DNA of 64,000 bases, from positions 19,581,323 through 19,645,322 of the forward strand of contig NW_024881272.1 in the NCBI RefSeq assembly GCF_018691265.1, written 5' to 3'. The position numbers were made by a program, and so were the translations under genes. The stretch is from Tyto alba (taxonomy: Eukaryota; Chordata; Aves; Strigiformes; Tytonidae). Of the stretch, positions 23,201 to 34,500 are shown one piece after another (position 1 is the first letter of the stretch; the number at the start of each line of letters is the position of its first letter). The notes beneath the pieces are model-generated. The model did no database searches. It was not told the origin of the DNA and worked only from the letters and a program-made list of their open reading frames with translations.

Positions 23201-26058
23201 TGGTGAAAAGCAGAGTTCTTGTTAATGTCCTCTGTTGGTTTTATGGGAGGTTCAGGATAAAATCCTGCTGCCCCACTGCTGTGTGGAAGGAGGCTGTGTG
23301 TGTCTAGGTGCTGCTGTCGTGCTGCTCCTTCCATCTGCTGCCTCCTCTGTTTTTGGGGAGGCTGGGCCTGTGGCTGGCTGCCCTTCCAGTAAAACACCAC
23401 TGTGGCCTCTGTGCAGAGTTCTCCTGTGGTCCTACAGTTAAGAGTTGGGGGAATCTGGGTTTCGGTTTGACTTCATGGGTTCATGGTGACCGCAGCTGCA
23501 GGTGGCTTTCTGCACCACTCTGTTCGGCTTTGATGGCCCCTTCCAGAGGCTGGGACTCAGGTTGCTGTCATCAGCTGTTTTTTATCATAACCCTTAAAAT
23601 GTTGTATCACAGGACAGGAGCAGCTGAAATGGCTTTTCCTTTGGTATCCTAAACCGTAGGAAGTTATCTGGTTGAAACTGGAAGATGGCAAACCTAACAA
23701 AAGGGGCTAAAATCCTCTTAGAGTAGCCTTGTGGTGGAGTCCTTGCTGAGCCTGTGACTGTAGCTTTGAAGAAGGGTGGCTGCAGGTGTGTGGGTACGTG
23801 ATTTTCAGGTGGTGTGTATGTGGTAGCTCATCTGAACTCGGCAGTGACATTCCTGCTGAAATAGCAACTTTGGAGTGGATGATTTTCAGTTTTACTGAGT
23901 TTATAGTTTAATTGGTAACTTGCTGTTTTAACTCAGGCGCACATGTGGCAAAGGCAACTGGAAGCTATTGCGCTTTTTTTTTTCTCAGCATTGGCATGCT
24001 CAGGGTCAGCTTTGATGTGCAGTTTTACAACATGATGCTGCCAAAACATCAGTAGTCCTTCCAGGTATATAGGATTTAACTTTCAAGCAGAGATAATGTA
24101 ATCTATAAGAAAATGTATGTTTAAATCTAGTGGAAAATCCTCAAACTGACCTTGAGACATTGTGATACCTGACCTCCCATGACCTGGTGGGAAGACTCAG
24201 CTGTTCTGATTCATGTTGCAGCCAGGGTATATTTCATGTAACTTCTGTGAATTTTAGAGAGTCCCAGAGATTAAATTCTTCTTGGTGTGTGGCACCTTGT
24301 CAGGGAGAGGAGCTCCTATGGGATAAAAAGTCTGCAAACAAGAGAATCACGAAAGGGCCAAGACAAAGGTATATATTTATATTTAACCATGGTTCCCTCT
24401 GAAAGCTCTGTAGTAAAAATAGCACAACCCAAGTAAGGCTGCAAGTTTGGGCCATGCCTCACTTTCATCTCTGTGGTGCTAAGAGCAGGGTGTGAATCTC
24501 TTGTCTTGTCTCCATACACTACAAAATGTATTTTTGATGGAGTCAAATCAACAGCCCAATGAAAGTATTTCCCAGAAACTGACACTGTCACTGCATTGCC
24601 CCTATCCTTGTCTTCAATCATGGGTTATAGAGATGTGTAGAAATGTACAGAGATGTCTGCAGGTGTCTCTTACCTTGCCTGACTTTGCCACTCAAGCCTT
24701 TTAGGGTTTTGCCCGCTTAGGTAGACAGGGATATATCCTGGGAGTTCACGGACCAGTGCTGCCTGCGAGCTTGGGGTTTTGTTTGAAGCAGTGATTTCTG
24801 TGTCTTTTGCTAAATGTGGCTTTGGGGTCTGTTTCATTCTGTGAAAGCAGGGTTGGACCTTGCATACTTTGTGGTACACATGGTCAAAATGCTATCTGTG
24901 CTTGTTCTAAGGAGGGTTTGTTCCCACCTTAATTTCTGTATGGAGCTGGTGTGTTGGCGACTTTGCCAGTGACCCTTGGTGGCTAGCACAAGCTCTCTGT
25001 CCAAATACTTACTGAGACACTCAGCTAGACATAGTAGCGCTGTCTGGGTGGCCTGGTTCCAGTGCTTGTTAAAACAGATGGGATTTACTGGTGAACCCCA
25101 GGACAATAAATTGGTACCATGTTTTTTCCATTATAGACTGTATGAGAGTTGGTGTCACAACTGCTTACTCAGCACGTTGGAGCCAAACCAGTGTGTAATA
25201 TAGAGACTGACCAAACAAAACAAGTGTCACGGTAGCAGCTTGCAGCTCCTTGGCAATGGAGGAATAACTTTATATACCATTATGGCCTGCCCATCAGATG
25301 GGCACTGTGTCCATTAAAGTCCTAGGTGGGGAGAAGTGTCCAGTGCTGCTGAAACCAGCCTGTGTGCCCAGCACAGCCCATGGGATGCCCACGGTGCTGC
25401 CGAGTCCTGGCTCCAGTGCTGCCTGGGTCCTGCCGTGGGCCAAGCTACCCTCCCACTACTTGCTTGCACAGCTCAGACATGGGAAAACCAGCTTTACAAA
25501 AATGAGCTGGACTTTCTTTCCCTACCAAAATTGTTAAACAGACACCAACACACCCAGAAGAGCATTTTAAGATATAGCTGCTATCATCCTTATTTGTTTG
25601 ATTATTTTTTCTAAGCCCAAAAAAGGGGAAACTGCTGTTATAAATGATTGGAATTTCCTCAGTACGTTGTTCAAACTTTGACTGTTATGCAAAGTTGTAA
25701 TTTTCTATTTCTGTATGTCAGACAGCAATTGTGGCTTGTGCTAAGTTAGTATTATCATACATATGGCTACTCCTTCCTTGGGCTCAAGGCGAGGGATGAT
25801 GGGCTGCGGTGCCGGGGGTGGGGTGGGGGGAGGCAGGAGGGCAGATAGGGCAGTTCAGGGCCCCTCCCAAGCTCATGGCCAAGGGCTGCATTTGGTTCTG
25901 ATGTTCCCCCTCCCCACCAGTCCTGCCCACACCCCTCCTTTATGGTGGGGATGTTCAGTAACATGGAAAGATGCAAATGCAATATGGAACTTCCTAGCTG
26001 TGGTTTTTATGCTTTCTTCATGCTGTCTTCACTCTGAGATCTCTTCTCCCTTGTTCCC

Positions 26059-26090
<32 letters not shown>

Positions 26091-27543
26091 GAGGGGCTGG
26101 TGAGAGAGGAATGTGTTGTCCTAATTTGTCTCTTTCAGCTTTTATTGTCATCTTGTGTCTCACTTCTTCCTCACAGGGGCTGTTGTCATTCCTGCCTTGC
26201 AGCTGAAACATGAGAACTCTGCTGCTCCTGGGCTTGTCCTGTGGTTTCTTGCTATGTTTTGGGGAAATGCCTCTCTTGGGGAGTTTTCTTGTTCTGCTAT
26301 CACTACACTCTTCCTTCCTTATCCTTCTTGTCTTTTTTCTTTTGCTTTTCATCCCGTTCTTTGGTTCTTTGCTTCATTTCTTTGCCCTGACTGCTACATC
26401 CTTTGGTTCATCTTTGCTAATTCATGTTTTTTGTTTTTTGTTTTTTTTTTTTTGTTTTTTTTCTTCTTTTCATTTACAACTGAATTTGTTTCCTGGATCC
26501 GAGTTGTTGAGTCTCAAGCACCCAGCACACACAGCCCAGGAGGGAGCAGTGGAGGGAGGTGTGGTGCTGCAGCTCCGGCCGGGGAGCCGGCGGTGCGTGT
26601 GTGCCGCAGACAGTGCCGCGTGTCCTACGGCAGCTGCAGGGTTTCAGGCCGGGACATGTTTAAACCGTGTGACTGACTCTTGTTTTATGAATCGGGCAGT
26701 GTGTGCCCATAGCTCTGCAAAGTCAGCGGTAGTGTGATAGAGGACATGGCTCTTCTTTGGATCATGCTGTGGAAAAGGGCCCTGGTATCTTCTCCTCCAG
26801 CATACGAGAGAGAGGTGAAGAGAGGAAGTCTGAATTTAGAGCACCAGTTCTCGGCTGATAAATGCTCTGGACCTCTTGTTTATTTATCAGCGTGGACAAA
26901 TCACTGCTGTAATGACCTTTCCCCACTTATGTTAGAGCTGATGCTGTCAGCAGCTGGATTCTTGTTCCCTGCAGACTTCTGAGACCTGCCCTGCCTTGCG
27001 CTCAGGGTTTGGCAGAGAAGCTGTAGTAGATATAATTTTGCTACTGTCATTAGAATTTTGTCCTCTTCTGATTTTATAATTTTTGTGTAGAATTTTGATG
27101 AACCCAATATTTTTTTAAGATACAAAAAAACCCACCCAAACCACTAGGAGTTTGAAGTATTTATTTATTTATTTTAATCTCCTTTGTTTATAGGTGCCTT
27201 TGTTGTCTGCTGGACCCCTGGCTTGGTTGTCTTACTGCTTGATGGTCTGAACTGCACCTACTGTGGGATTCAGAATGTTAAAAGGTGGTTTCTTCTCCTG
27301 GCCCTGTTGAACTCTGTCATGAATCCAATAATTTATTCATACAAAGATGATGAGATGTGGGGTACCATGAAAAGGATGATTTGCTGCTCGTCTGAGGATA
27401 AGAGCCAGGACAAACGCTCATCACGGATTCCCTCGACAGTTCTCTGCAGGAGCACAGATACCTCAGGGCACTACATTGAAGATGGCATTATTCAAGGCAC
27501 AATTTGTGGAAAAGGAGATCTTGGTGACAAAGGAAACTCCTGA
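19542..27543 (+). CDS. LPAR3: Lysophosphatidic acid receptor 3 (complete, two coding exons)
   Basis: LPAR3 (EDG7) is a class A GPCR for lysophosphatidic acid at the plasma membrane, coupling mainly to Gq and Gi. Exons 19542-20277 and 27194-27543 join within a glycine codon (residue 246, start of TM6), the intron site shared by LPA receptors. The protein is 361 aa against about 353 in human. It shows an N-glycosylation site NKT at 15-17, LANLAAADFFAG (TM2), the LPA-contact pair R105/Q106 (WFLRQGLLD), ERH at 126-128 replacing DRY, the TM4 end AVPTLGWNCLC, CWTP at 251-254, NPIIY at 289-293 and a palmitoylation-type CC at 309-310. The start is set by MNECYYDKRMDFFYN, matching the mammalian N-terminus. 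All core residues are intact, so the receptor should be functional. Confidence 0.97.
20278..27193 (+). other. LPAR3: LPAR3 coding intron in TM6
   Basis: This 6.9-kb intron holds no second gene that I can recognise. It contains T-rich stretches at 21528-21550 and 26418-26462, and a C10/T22 run at about 26057-26090 that on the minus strand is an A-tract followed by G's. ORFs of 170-175 codons at 26155-26737 are low-complexity (F/L/S-rich) products of the T-rich tract and are not supported as genes. Confidence 0.75.
27194..27543 (+). CDS. LPAR3: LPAR3 second coding exon (TM6, TM7, tail)
   Basis: The acceptor is tttgtttatag at 27193. The exon completes the split glycine and encodes AFVVCWTPGLVVLLLDGL, an extracellular loop with NCTYC, TM7 with NSVMNPIIYSYKD, and a Ser/Arg-rich tail ending GDLGDKGNS before TGA at 27541-27543. 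The tail is about eight residues longer than in human, and those last residues do not match what I recall of the mammalian end. Confidence 0.95.
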
Positions 27544-27820
27544 GCTATTCAAGGGACTGACTTGGCTGGAAAAGGAGAGGGGGAAGGGAGAAGTTTTGTA
27601 ACAGAAGATTGACTGGCAAAGCTAGTAAACAATATATCCACTTTGTTCCAGAGCCTAAACTTCAGTGTTAACAAAAGTTCTTATAAATAATTGCCTGATG
27701 GAAAAACACTTTGTAATGAAGAAAACTTTCTGTGCTGCCATCTTTCTCCTTTTTTTCCTTTTAAGTACATGAAATTGTTTTTTCATATGAATGGAATAAA
27801 TACATCTCAGAGACTTCTTG
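27544..27820 (+). other. LPAR3: LPAR3 3' UTR (proximal form)
   Basis: A short AT-rich 3' UTR leads to AATAAA at 27795-27800. A longer form is possible: further AATAAA signals lie at 29507-29512 and 29525-29530, with no gene in between. Confidence 0.5.
27795..27800 (+). terminator. LPAR3: LPAR3 polyadenylation signal AATAAA
   Basis: This is the first canonical signal after the stop, 252 nt downstream. Signals at 29507 and 29525 are alternative distal sites. Confidence 0.55.
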
Positions 27821-30451
27821 TGCATGGCAACAAAATGTAAGCAACGTAGTAAGAGCCTCCTTAAGTTCCTACAGAGAGAACTCATCTGGCTCAATGTGCA
27901 GGCTTAGCATCCATCGAGTATTTGTGCTTTGAACAGTTTCTGTGCATCTTGAGGAGCTTCATAGGCTTGGTTGGACAGAATTGTGACCTGTTTTCTTGGT
28001 TTACGAAATTAATGAAATAGTTCATACTTATCTTCTCTCTTCCTCCTCCTTATCTTGTTTTCAAAGTAGGTAGTTTGATGGTTAATTAAAGCTGTGCCAG
28101 AAACCTGGCTGTGATGGGAAGCCCACACCAGACAGCAGTGTGTGTGAGCATGTCCGACCATGGATTGTCAGGATCTGAGAGTACAAAAAGCACAAAAGCC
28201 ATTATCACTTCCATAGTGGGATGAATGCTGCAAGGAGATACATTGTACTCTCTGCTGCTGTTGTGTATGCAGATGTTGAGGGTAGATTAACAGAAGAGCA
28301 GTGTGGCTGTGTTCATTATGCTTATTTCTTACTTTCCCAGATAACATCAAATGGGTGTGTTCACCCCTCTTTAACTGCTGTGTCACTAAGAGAAATTAAA
28401 TCCAAAACTCTGTTTTAAGAGGGTGAACTTTTAAGGGAAGTTTAAATATACATATATACAGGTTCAATCAAGCTATTTAAAATAGAAATTAATTTACAGG
28501 AAAAAAGCCTGAAACCAACCTAAACCCCTACAAGACTGCAGAATGAACTGATTGTCTAACCTTGTCTGGACCACATTTAACCTCTGATTAGCAAGTAGAT
28601 CTTTCTAGAAAGTACTTGGGAAAGAGGCCATGGAACAGCAAGCAATGAAGGGCTTTCAGCATTGTGACTGAACAAGTCCAGTGCCAATACAGCCACAGCC
28701 CAAAAAGCTGGAGTTTTGACTTATGGAGGATACTCTAATGGAGGATCCAGCAATTTAAAGCTGTAGGGCAAAGTTTTTAAATTTAACTTTTAAATTAAAA
28801 ATTGGGATGTAGATTTCTCAGTACTCTAAAAACCTGGCTCCTGCTGTCTGGTTTCAACAGCAGTGAGTTTCCTGCTACCTGTCTTAATTTCAAGAGGAGT
28901 TACCTGTGCTGTGCCCTAGAGAAGGTCTGATCCCTGGTATTAAAGCAGGTGACCACAACCAGAGGTCACTTTGGAAAATTTTGGAAGTTTTGAATACTTG
29001 GAATTGTTGGAGAACACCACCAAGAGCGTGTTGTATGAGGCTGAAAGATAAAGATCAGCTGTGATTTGGTCAAATTCTTCATTTGGTACAACTTGCATGT
29101 GGATACCTGGACTGTGTTGGTCAAAGCAGAACCAGTACCTGGCTCAAAGGCCAAGTTGCAGTGTTGTAGAAGGCACTGGGAGTTTAGCTTACGAACACAG
29201 CAAGCCCCTGTTCAGAGAGCTCTCCCATAACATGCTACCTTGTAGGGATACAGCCTAACATTTCAAGGTAGATGCTGTATTTGAGTAATGCTAAAAATGT
29301 TTACACATTTTTTTTGCCGTTATAATGCAATGTTCTTGTGCAAATACTACTTCATTAGTTTGGTGTTTTGAAAAGCATGTAAAGTGGTGCTTTCTAGAGC
29401 TGGTGACATTGCAAAGGCATAGCATGCAAGCATTCCTGTCCCTACAGCTACCTGCAGTGCAGTTTGTGTTAACTGGGCTGAAGCTTCGTATACAAAGCTA
29501 ATGAAAAATAAAATGCTACTTCAAAATAAAATATTTGTTTTGTTTCCTATTTGGATGGTGAATGAACACTACTTGGCACAACAATCAGCAGTAAATGGCT
29601 ACTGTTGCTCCTGCTCATTTCCACAGATCCATCCAAGCTAGAACTGATCAAACTGCAGATAAAAATGAAGATGAGGAAATGTTGTTTCATGTTACTAAGA
29701 GGTGGTATGGAGGGAGGGATATTTTAATGAAATTTTCATGTTTACTAGCAATGCTAGGCAGTGTAACACTTGGTTGAATCAGGCCCTGAAGGGAGCTTGG
29801 ATAAAGATCTGGAACATCTGCAGCAGTGGAGAAAACACTACATCTCTCCTGCAGAGCCTGGGATTCAGCCTCCAAAATAACCACATGTTGATGATTTTTC
29901 CATTTAAGCAGGAAAAGGTGACTTCTGTAAAGGTAAAGGACTGCATTGTTTGTAGAGCACCTCATACATTGGACTGCTGGTCTGGATTAAGATCTGAAAG
30001 GTATTATCCATCATTCAGCTGCAGGTAAGTGCGAGGATTTGAGGTCTGTGCTTATTCTTTCTCTTGTCTCACTTAAGAAAAGAAAATCAAAAACCCACAA
30101 CACTACAAACCCCAAAATGAATAAATCAGTCCCTAAAAGCTTGCAAAATAATGCTCTGTGAATAGTGTTATTTGCAGTGACATGCCCTCTATTTTGGCGT
30201 GATGCTTCCCTTGGAGCTGCTACTTCATTTTCTACTACTATAAACTACAACGTGACATGACTGGAACAGGAAACTGATCTTGCATCAAACTTTCCTACAA
30301 ATTGCTACAGCGGAGACAGTATAATGTTTCCTATATCAAACTGTCTAAACATCCAGCTACTCATGTAGCAGGGAATTTCTTTTTAACTCCATAAACATTT
30401 ATCAGAATAGTTTGTCTCAAGGAAAACATTAAAGCTCTATTTGTACTTGAG

Positions 30452-30474
30452 TAAAAAAAAAAAAAAAAAAAAAA
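30452..30474. repeat. Poly(A) tract
   Basis: A run of about 22 A lies 20-odd bases after an ATTAAA. The pairing resembles a retroposed 3' end, but I see no recognisable parent gene and no target-site duplication. Confidence 0.8.
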
Positions 30475-31508
30475 GGCAAAGGGCAGTTGACGAAGGCAAG
30501 TTCTATGGAGTTTCCTTGTTCCCTTTTTCACTGGTAGCTTAGAATAACAGGTATCAGTGTCTGTTGACTTTGCATGTGCCTGATCCTATTTATGTATGCC
30601 AGCATACTGATGCATGAGATGAAATTCATTCTTTTGGGAACACCCACAGAAACCTGAGGACTAATTCTTAGGCAGCAGAGGAAGGAAAGGGTAGAGTTAC
30701 CATTAGGTTGGATAGTTATAAGGTTTTGTATGTTCCTGGTGATGCTGGAGGCCTTTCTGGGTCTTGAGAGCATCTTGAGAGCTGCTGTATTGCAGTAAGT
30801 ATCAAGCAGATACTTCTAATACAACATGTTTACAGTAATTATAGTTTGAAAACTTCTGTGATATTCTCCTCCTTTTTCCTTCTCCAGCTGCTTGTCTCCC
30901 AAACCACAGCTGCTCTTTCAGTTGATCAGTGGGTCCAGGAAGAAATGCTCCATGGTTTTTCCCAGGGCAAAGATGTATGGCCTGTCCTCCGTGGATAGCT
31001 CTCCCATAAAGCACGTGTGGTCACGATCATTAGAGATGCTTTTCAGAGAATTATTATTATTAGAAGCCGGGAACAATGGGCTTTTATTTTACACGATAGA
31101 TCTTTTGAATCCTTCTGGATAAGCAGTTAGACTGATCATTGTTTAATAACTGTGTGCGTGGGAGAGAAGTTTCTCTAATATCTGTGCTGTCAGTTTGGCC
31201 TAGGTGGTGTGGGTGATGAGTCCCTCTGGGAGAGCAGCCGAACTGCGACAGCCTGAGTGGTGCTGAAGCATGGCTTCTCCGCTGCTTTGTCGCTGCTTTA
31301 CCGTGACCACTTTTCCCTCAGCGTAGGTGGGTTTTTTGTTTTGGTTTGGTTTGTTTTTTTTTAGTAATTACTGTCTGGTGAAATACGTGTGTGCACGTAT
31401 CTGTGAACTGCAATAATTACTGCAGCAATGTGACATGATGGTTCCTTTCTTTGATCAGATCTATAATTTATAAATATTTTTACATATTTGGTTTTTGGTT
31501 TGGCTCTC

Positions 31509-31544
31509 TGTTTTTTTTTGTTGTTTTTGTTTGTTTGTTTGTTT
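31509..31544. repeat. T/GTTT-rich simple repeat
   Basis: A low-complexity tract of T runs ends in four consecutive GTTT units. No function is suggested. Confidence 0.75.
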
Positions 31545-34500
31545 TAACTTAAAACTCTCTTCCAAGTAGCAGTTAATTATATGAGCAATACTTGTACTTA
31601 TGATTCTTTCACAGTTTTAGTGAACGTACCGTGAAGAGTTCTAAACTATTTGTTATTGGAAGCTGATGGAGGAAGGGTCATTTGAACTTGTCATATTTCT
31701 TATGCTCTTTCCCTATAGTTCTGGCTGTTGACTGCTATCCTAGCAGATGCAGTGCAGAGTCAGACTTTAGTCTGGCCCAAAGCAACTGCTGCTTGCAAGA
31801 TTAGAGCCAAAAAGTGAAAATACATGGAAATGTTGAAAAGAAGGGGGCAGGGGAATTCTGTTATTTATCCTAGCCTATAATTCTAATGAATGTTTTAAAT
31901 AACTTGGAAGAAGTGATCCCACGTTCCCTCTTGCACCCACTCCCTCCTTATGCTGGTGCAGCCATTTGTGAGACCATATGGTGAACTGTAGTGGGTCTGA
32001 AAAATAACCCTGGATGCTATACATTGCTAGTAACTGGAGAAGATTTTCCCCTTGTCATGAGCTAGCAGCTGCATTATTTCCTTCGTTTATTATATAGAAT
32101 CATAGAGATGATTTATTTTCTAGGAATCTTTGTAAATTACAGTCCTCCTTGAATGATATATTTTGCAGTGACTAGGCATACCTCTAACAGTTAGAAAAGG
32201 GAAATCTGGAAACAAGGAATTAGGTCGTTATAGTCTCTCCCTGTGCATGCCTCTTTTTCCCCCAGCCCCCCAAGGTCTTTTGGAAGATAAGGGATTTTGA
32301 CACTTCTATGATTTTAAGCCATTCTTCAAAACATCCTGCTTATCTTTCAAGTAGTAATTGGTCCCTGGGTTTCTTTTATACATCTTTTTATAATATTGAG
32401 GGTGTTTTTTCATTGCAGCAGGCAGAAGCATCTGTTTTCTTCCAGCCTACTTAGAAGTGATATTTTGCAGCCAATAGGTATGCTATTTTGAATTGTCTTG
32501 TATATGCATTTTCTCCTCTGTGTGTTTAAATAAATTAATTTTCAAATTAAATTCTGCTATGTTTACCACGGACAACTGTGCTAGGAACAGCTTTTTTTTC
32601 TGAACTAGCCTTCACTAGAATCCCAGTTGTGTACTTAGGACTCTGATGTACAGTCCTATCAGAAAATCACAAATCACTTATTAATCTGTTCTCACCAACA
32701 GTTACATTTTAACTTAAATATTAGTTTCATTAAAACCATAGATATGGTCTAACTTATCTAAAAACCACAAAACAATTTAACAACACTTTCCATTAAACCC
32801 ATGACAAAACAAACAAAAAACCCCAAAACCCCAATTCTGCCTATCTGTAGGCCAGAAGTAAGTAAGCATACTTATCCCTGACCTTGAGTTTACCTGACTT
32901 GCTTTGATATCTATGAAAATAAGGAAGTGTTTCTGAGCAAGAGTAATTGCTTGGGAGTTCAGTAGGTGATATTCTGGGAATGTGCTTCTCATCTAGAGAG
33001 GATCTTTAGCTTTCCTCCTAAAGCTGCTGTGGAAGGAGATGGGATACTGTTCTGGGAGTGTCGTTGTTGATCTTGCCCAGTATTTTGTATGTGTAATAGT
33101 TAAGAATATGTATCTGCTCTCTTGACCCTGAATGTAAAGATTCTATTGCATATGCTAGACTCTCATACTACTGGAGAGTTAATTTTATCTCCAGTTTCTG
33201 TTGTTATTTGTGCAAACAAATGCTTGGTGTGTTGGCTTTAATTAGGTTTCTATTAGGAATATGTTCAGTTACTAATGGATGTCAAAATGCACGGGCGTGA
33301 AAAGGCTTGACCTCCAGAGATGGAAATGTTATTAATGCTTAAATGACTCTATTCAAATTCTGGTTAACGCATCGGTTGTTATGAATGTCAGTGTATTTGT
33401 TTGTACAGTGCACTCTGTGATACTGAGCTGGGATTTTCCCACAGGTATAAAGGAGTTAATTTAATCAGAAACATTAGGTTTTGTGCCTAAAGGGATAAAG
33501 GGCCTGCAGACTGTGAACTCCCCATTGCTCACCCACGTGCTTAGATTTAACCTTCTGCACAGTTGTGCTGCTCTCAGACACTTTTCTGTGAAAGGACTTC
33601 ACGTGTGTTGGCATTTGAGATGAAGACATTTAATGTCATCTTTTAGACTGTAAGTTTCTGCTGTATGGGAAACTGTTCCTTTACCAAGAGGTGCAGTTGT
33701 AGCAGGCTGGCTTTCTTGGCACACAAGTCCCTTATAAACACAATTGATGATTTTAAAGAGGAAACATTTGGGCCCATAAGCACAAATTTACGATGTTGGA
33801 TTTTGTCCCAAATTTGATCTATGTTGTTTTGTTCTACTTTCTCCTTTATAATCTCTTTGCACAGTCCATGTCATTTTTTGTGTGTTCTGCTTTGTTCTTC
33901 AAAGCAGAGATTAAACCACACTTTTCTCTAAACAGATAAATTCCAGCAGTATTGGGTCCTAGAGCAACCCTCCAATTTCACAGACCAGAGAGCCACAAAA
34001 AGAAATAAATATGGTTGAGCAGAGATTTTAGTCTTGTTTTTTTGCAAGGTCAGAATACCAACAATAAGAAAAAAATGTTATGTTTGCATGTATTAGTTAA
34101 AAACATTGGAAAATAATACTTTGGCAAAAGAAAAGTAGATCCTAAGCTTATGACCGATTTTTACAATTATAATGTAAGTTGGGAGTTCCAGACTATTAAC
34201 CAGTGAGCTTTCTGAACAGCAGAACCAAAGAAATCTCTTTTCTGATTGACTTCTCTGAGCTGAAGAGAAACTGCCTTGTGCATTCACCTCCTTCCTGGCA
34301 CAAGGGGATCCAGGCAGGAGGGTGGTCTCCCGAACCCCTTACCCCAGCAAAGCCACAGCCTGTGTTTCTCTCTCCATGGGCATCAGGAGCTTTGCTGATT
34401 CACAGAAACAAAACGAAGCCCGAGGATGGAGGAACTTCTGCTAAACATGGTGTGAGCTCTGGCTGGAGAATTTCTGGCAAGTGCTTTTGCCCCCTTTTCA

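Noticed and set aside
26155..26737. Two overlapping ORFs of about 175 codons, hydrophobic
   Set aside because: Low-complexity F/L/S translation of a T-rich intronic tract; not conserved-looking and with no splice context.
30429..30474. ATTAAA plus poly(A) as a processed pseudogene end
   Set aside because: No parent gene similarity upstream and no target-site duplication; avian CR1 machinery rarely makes such copies.
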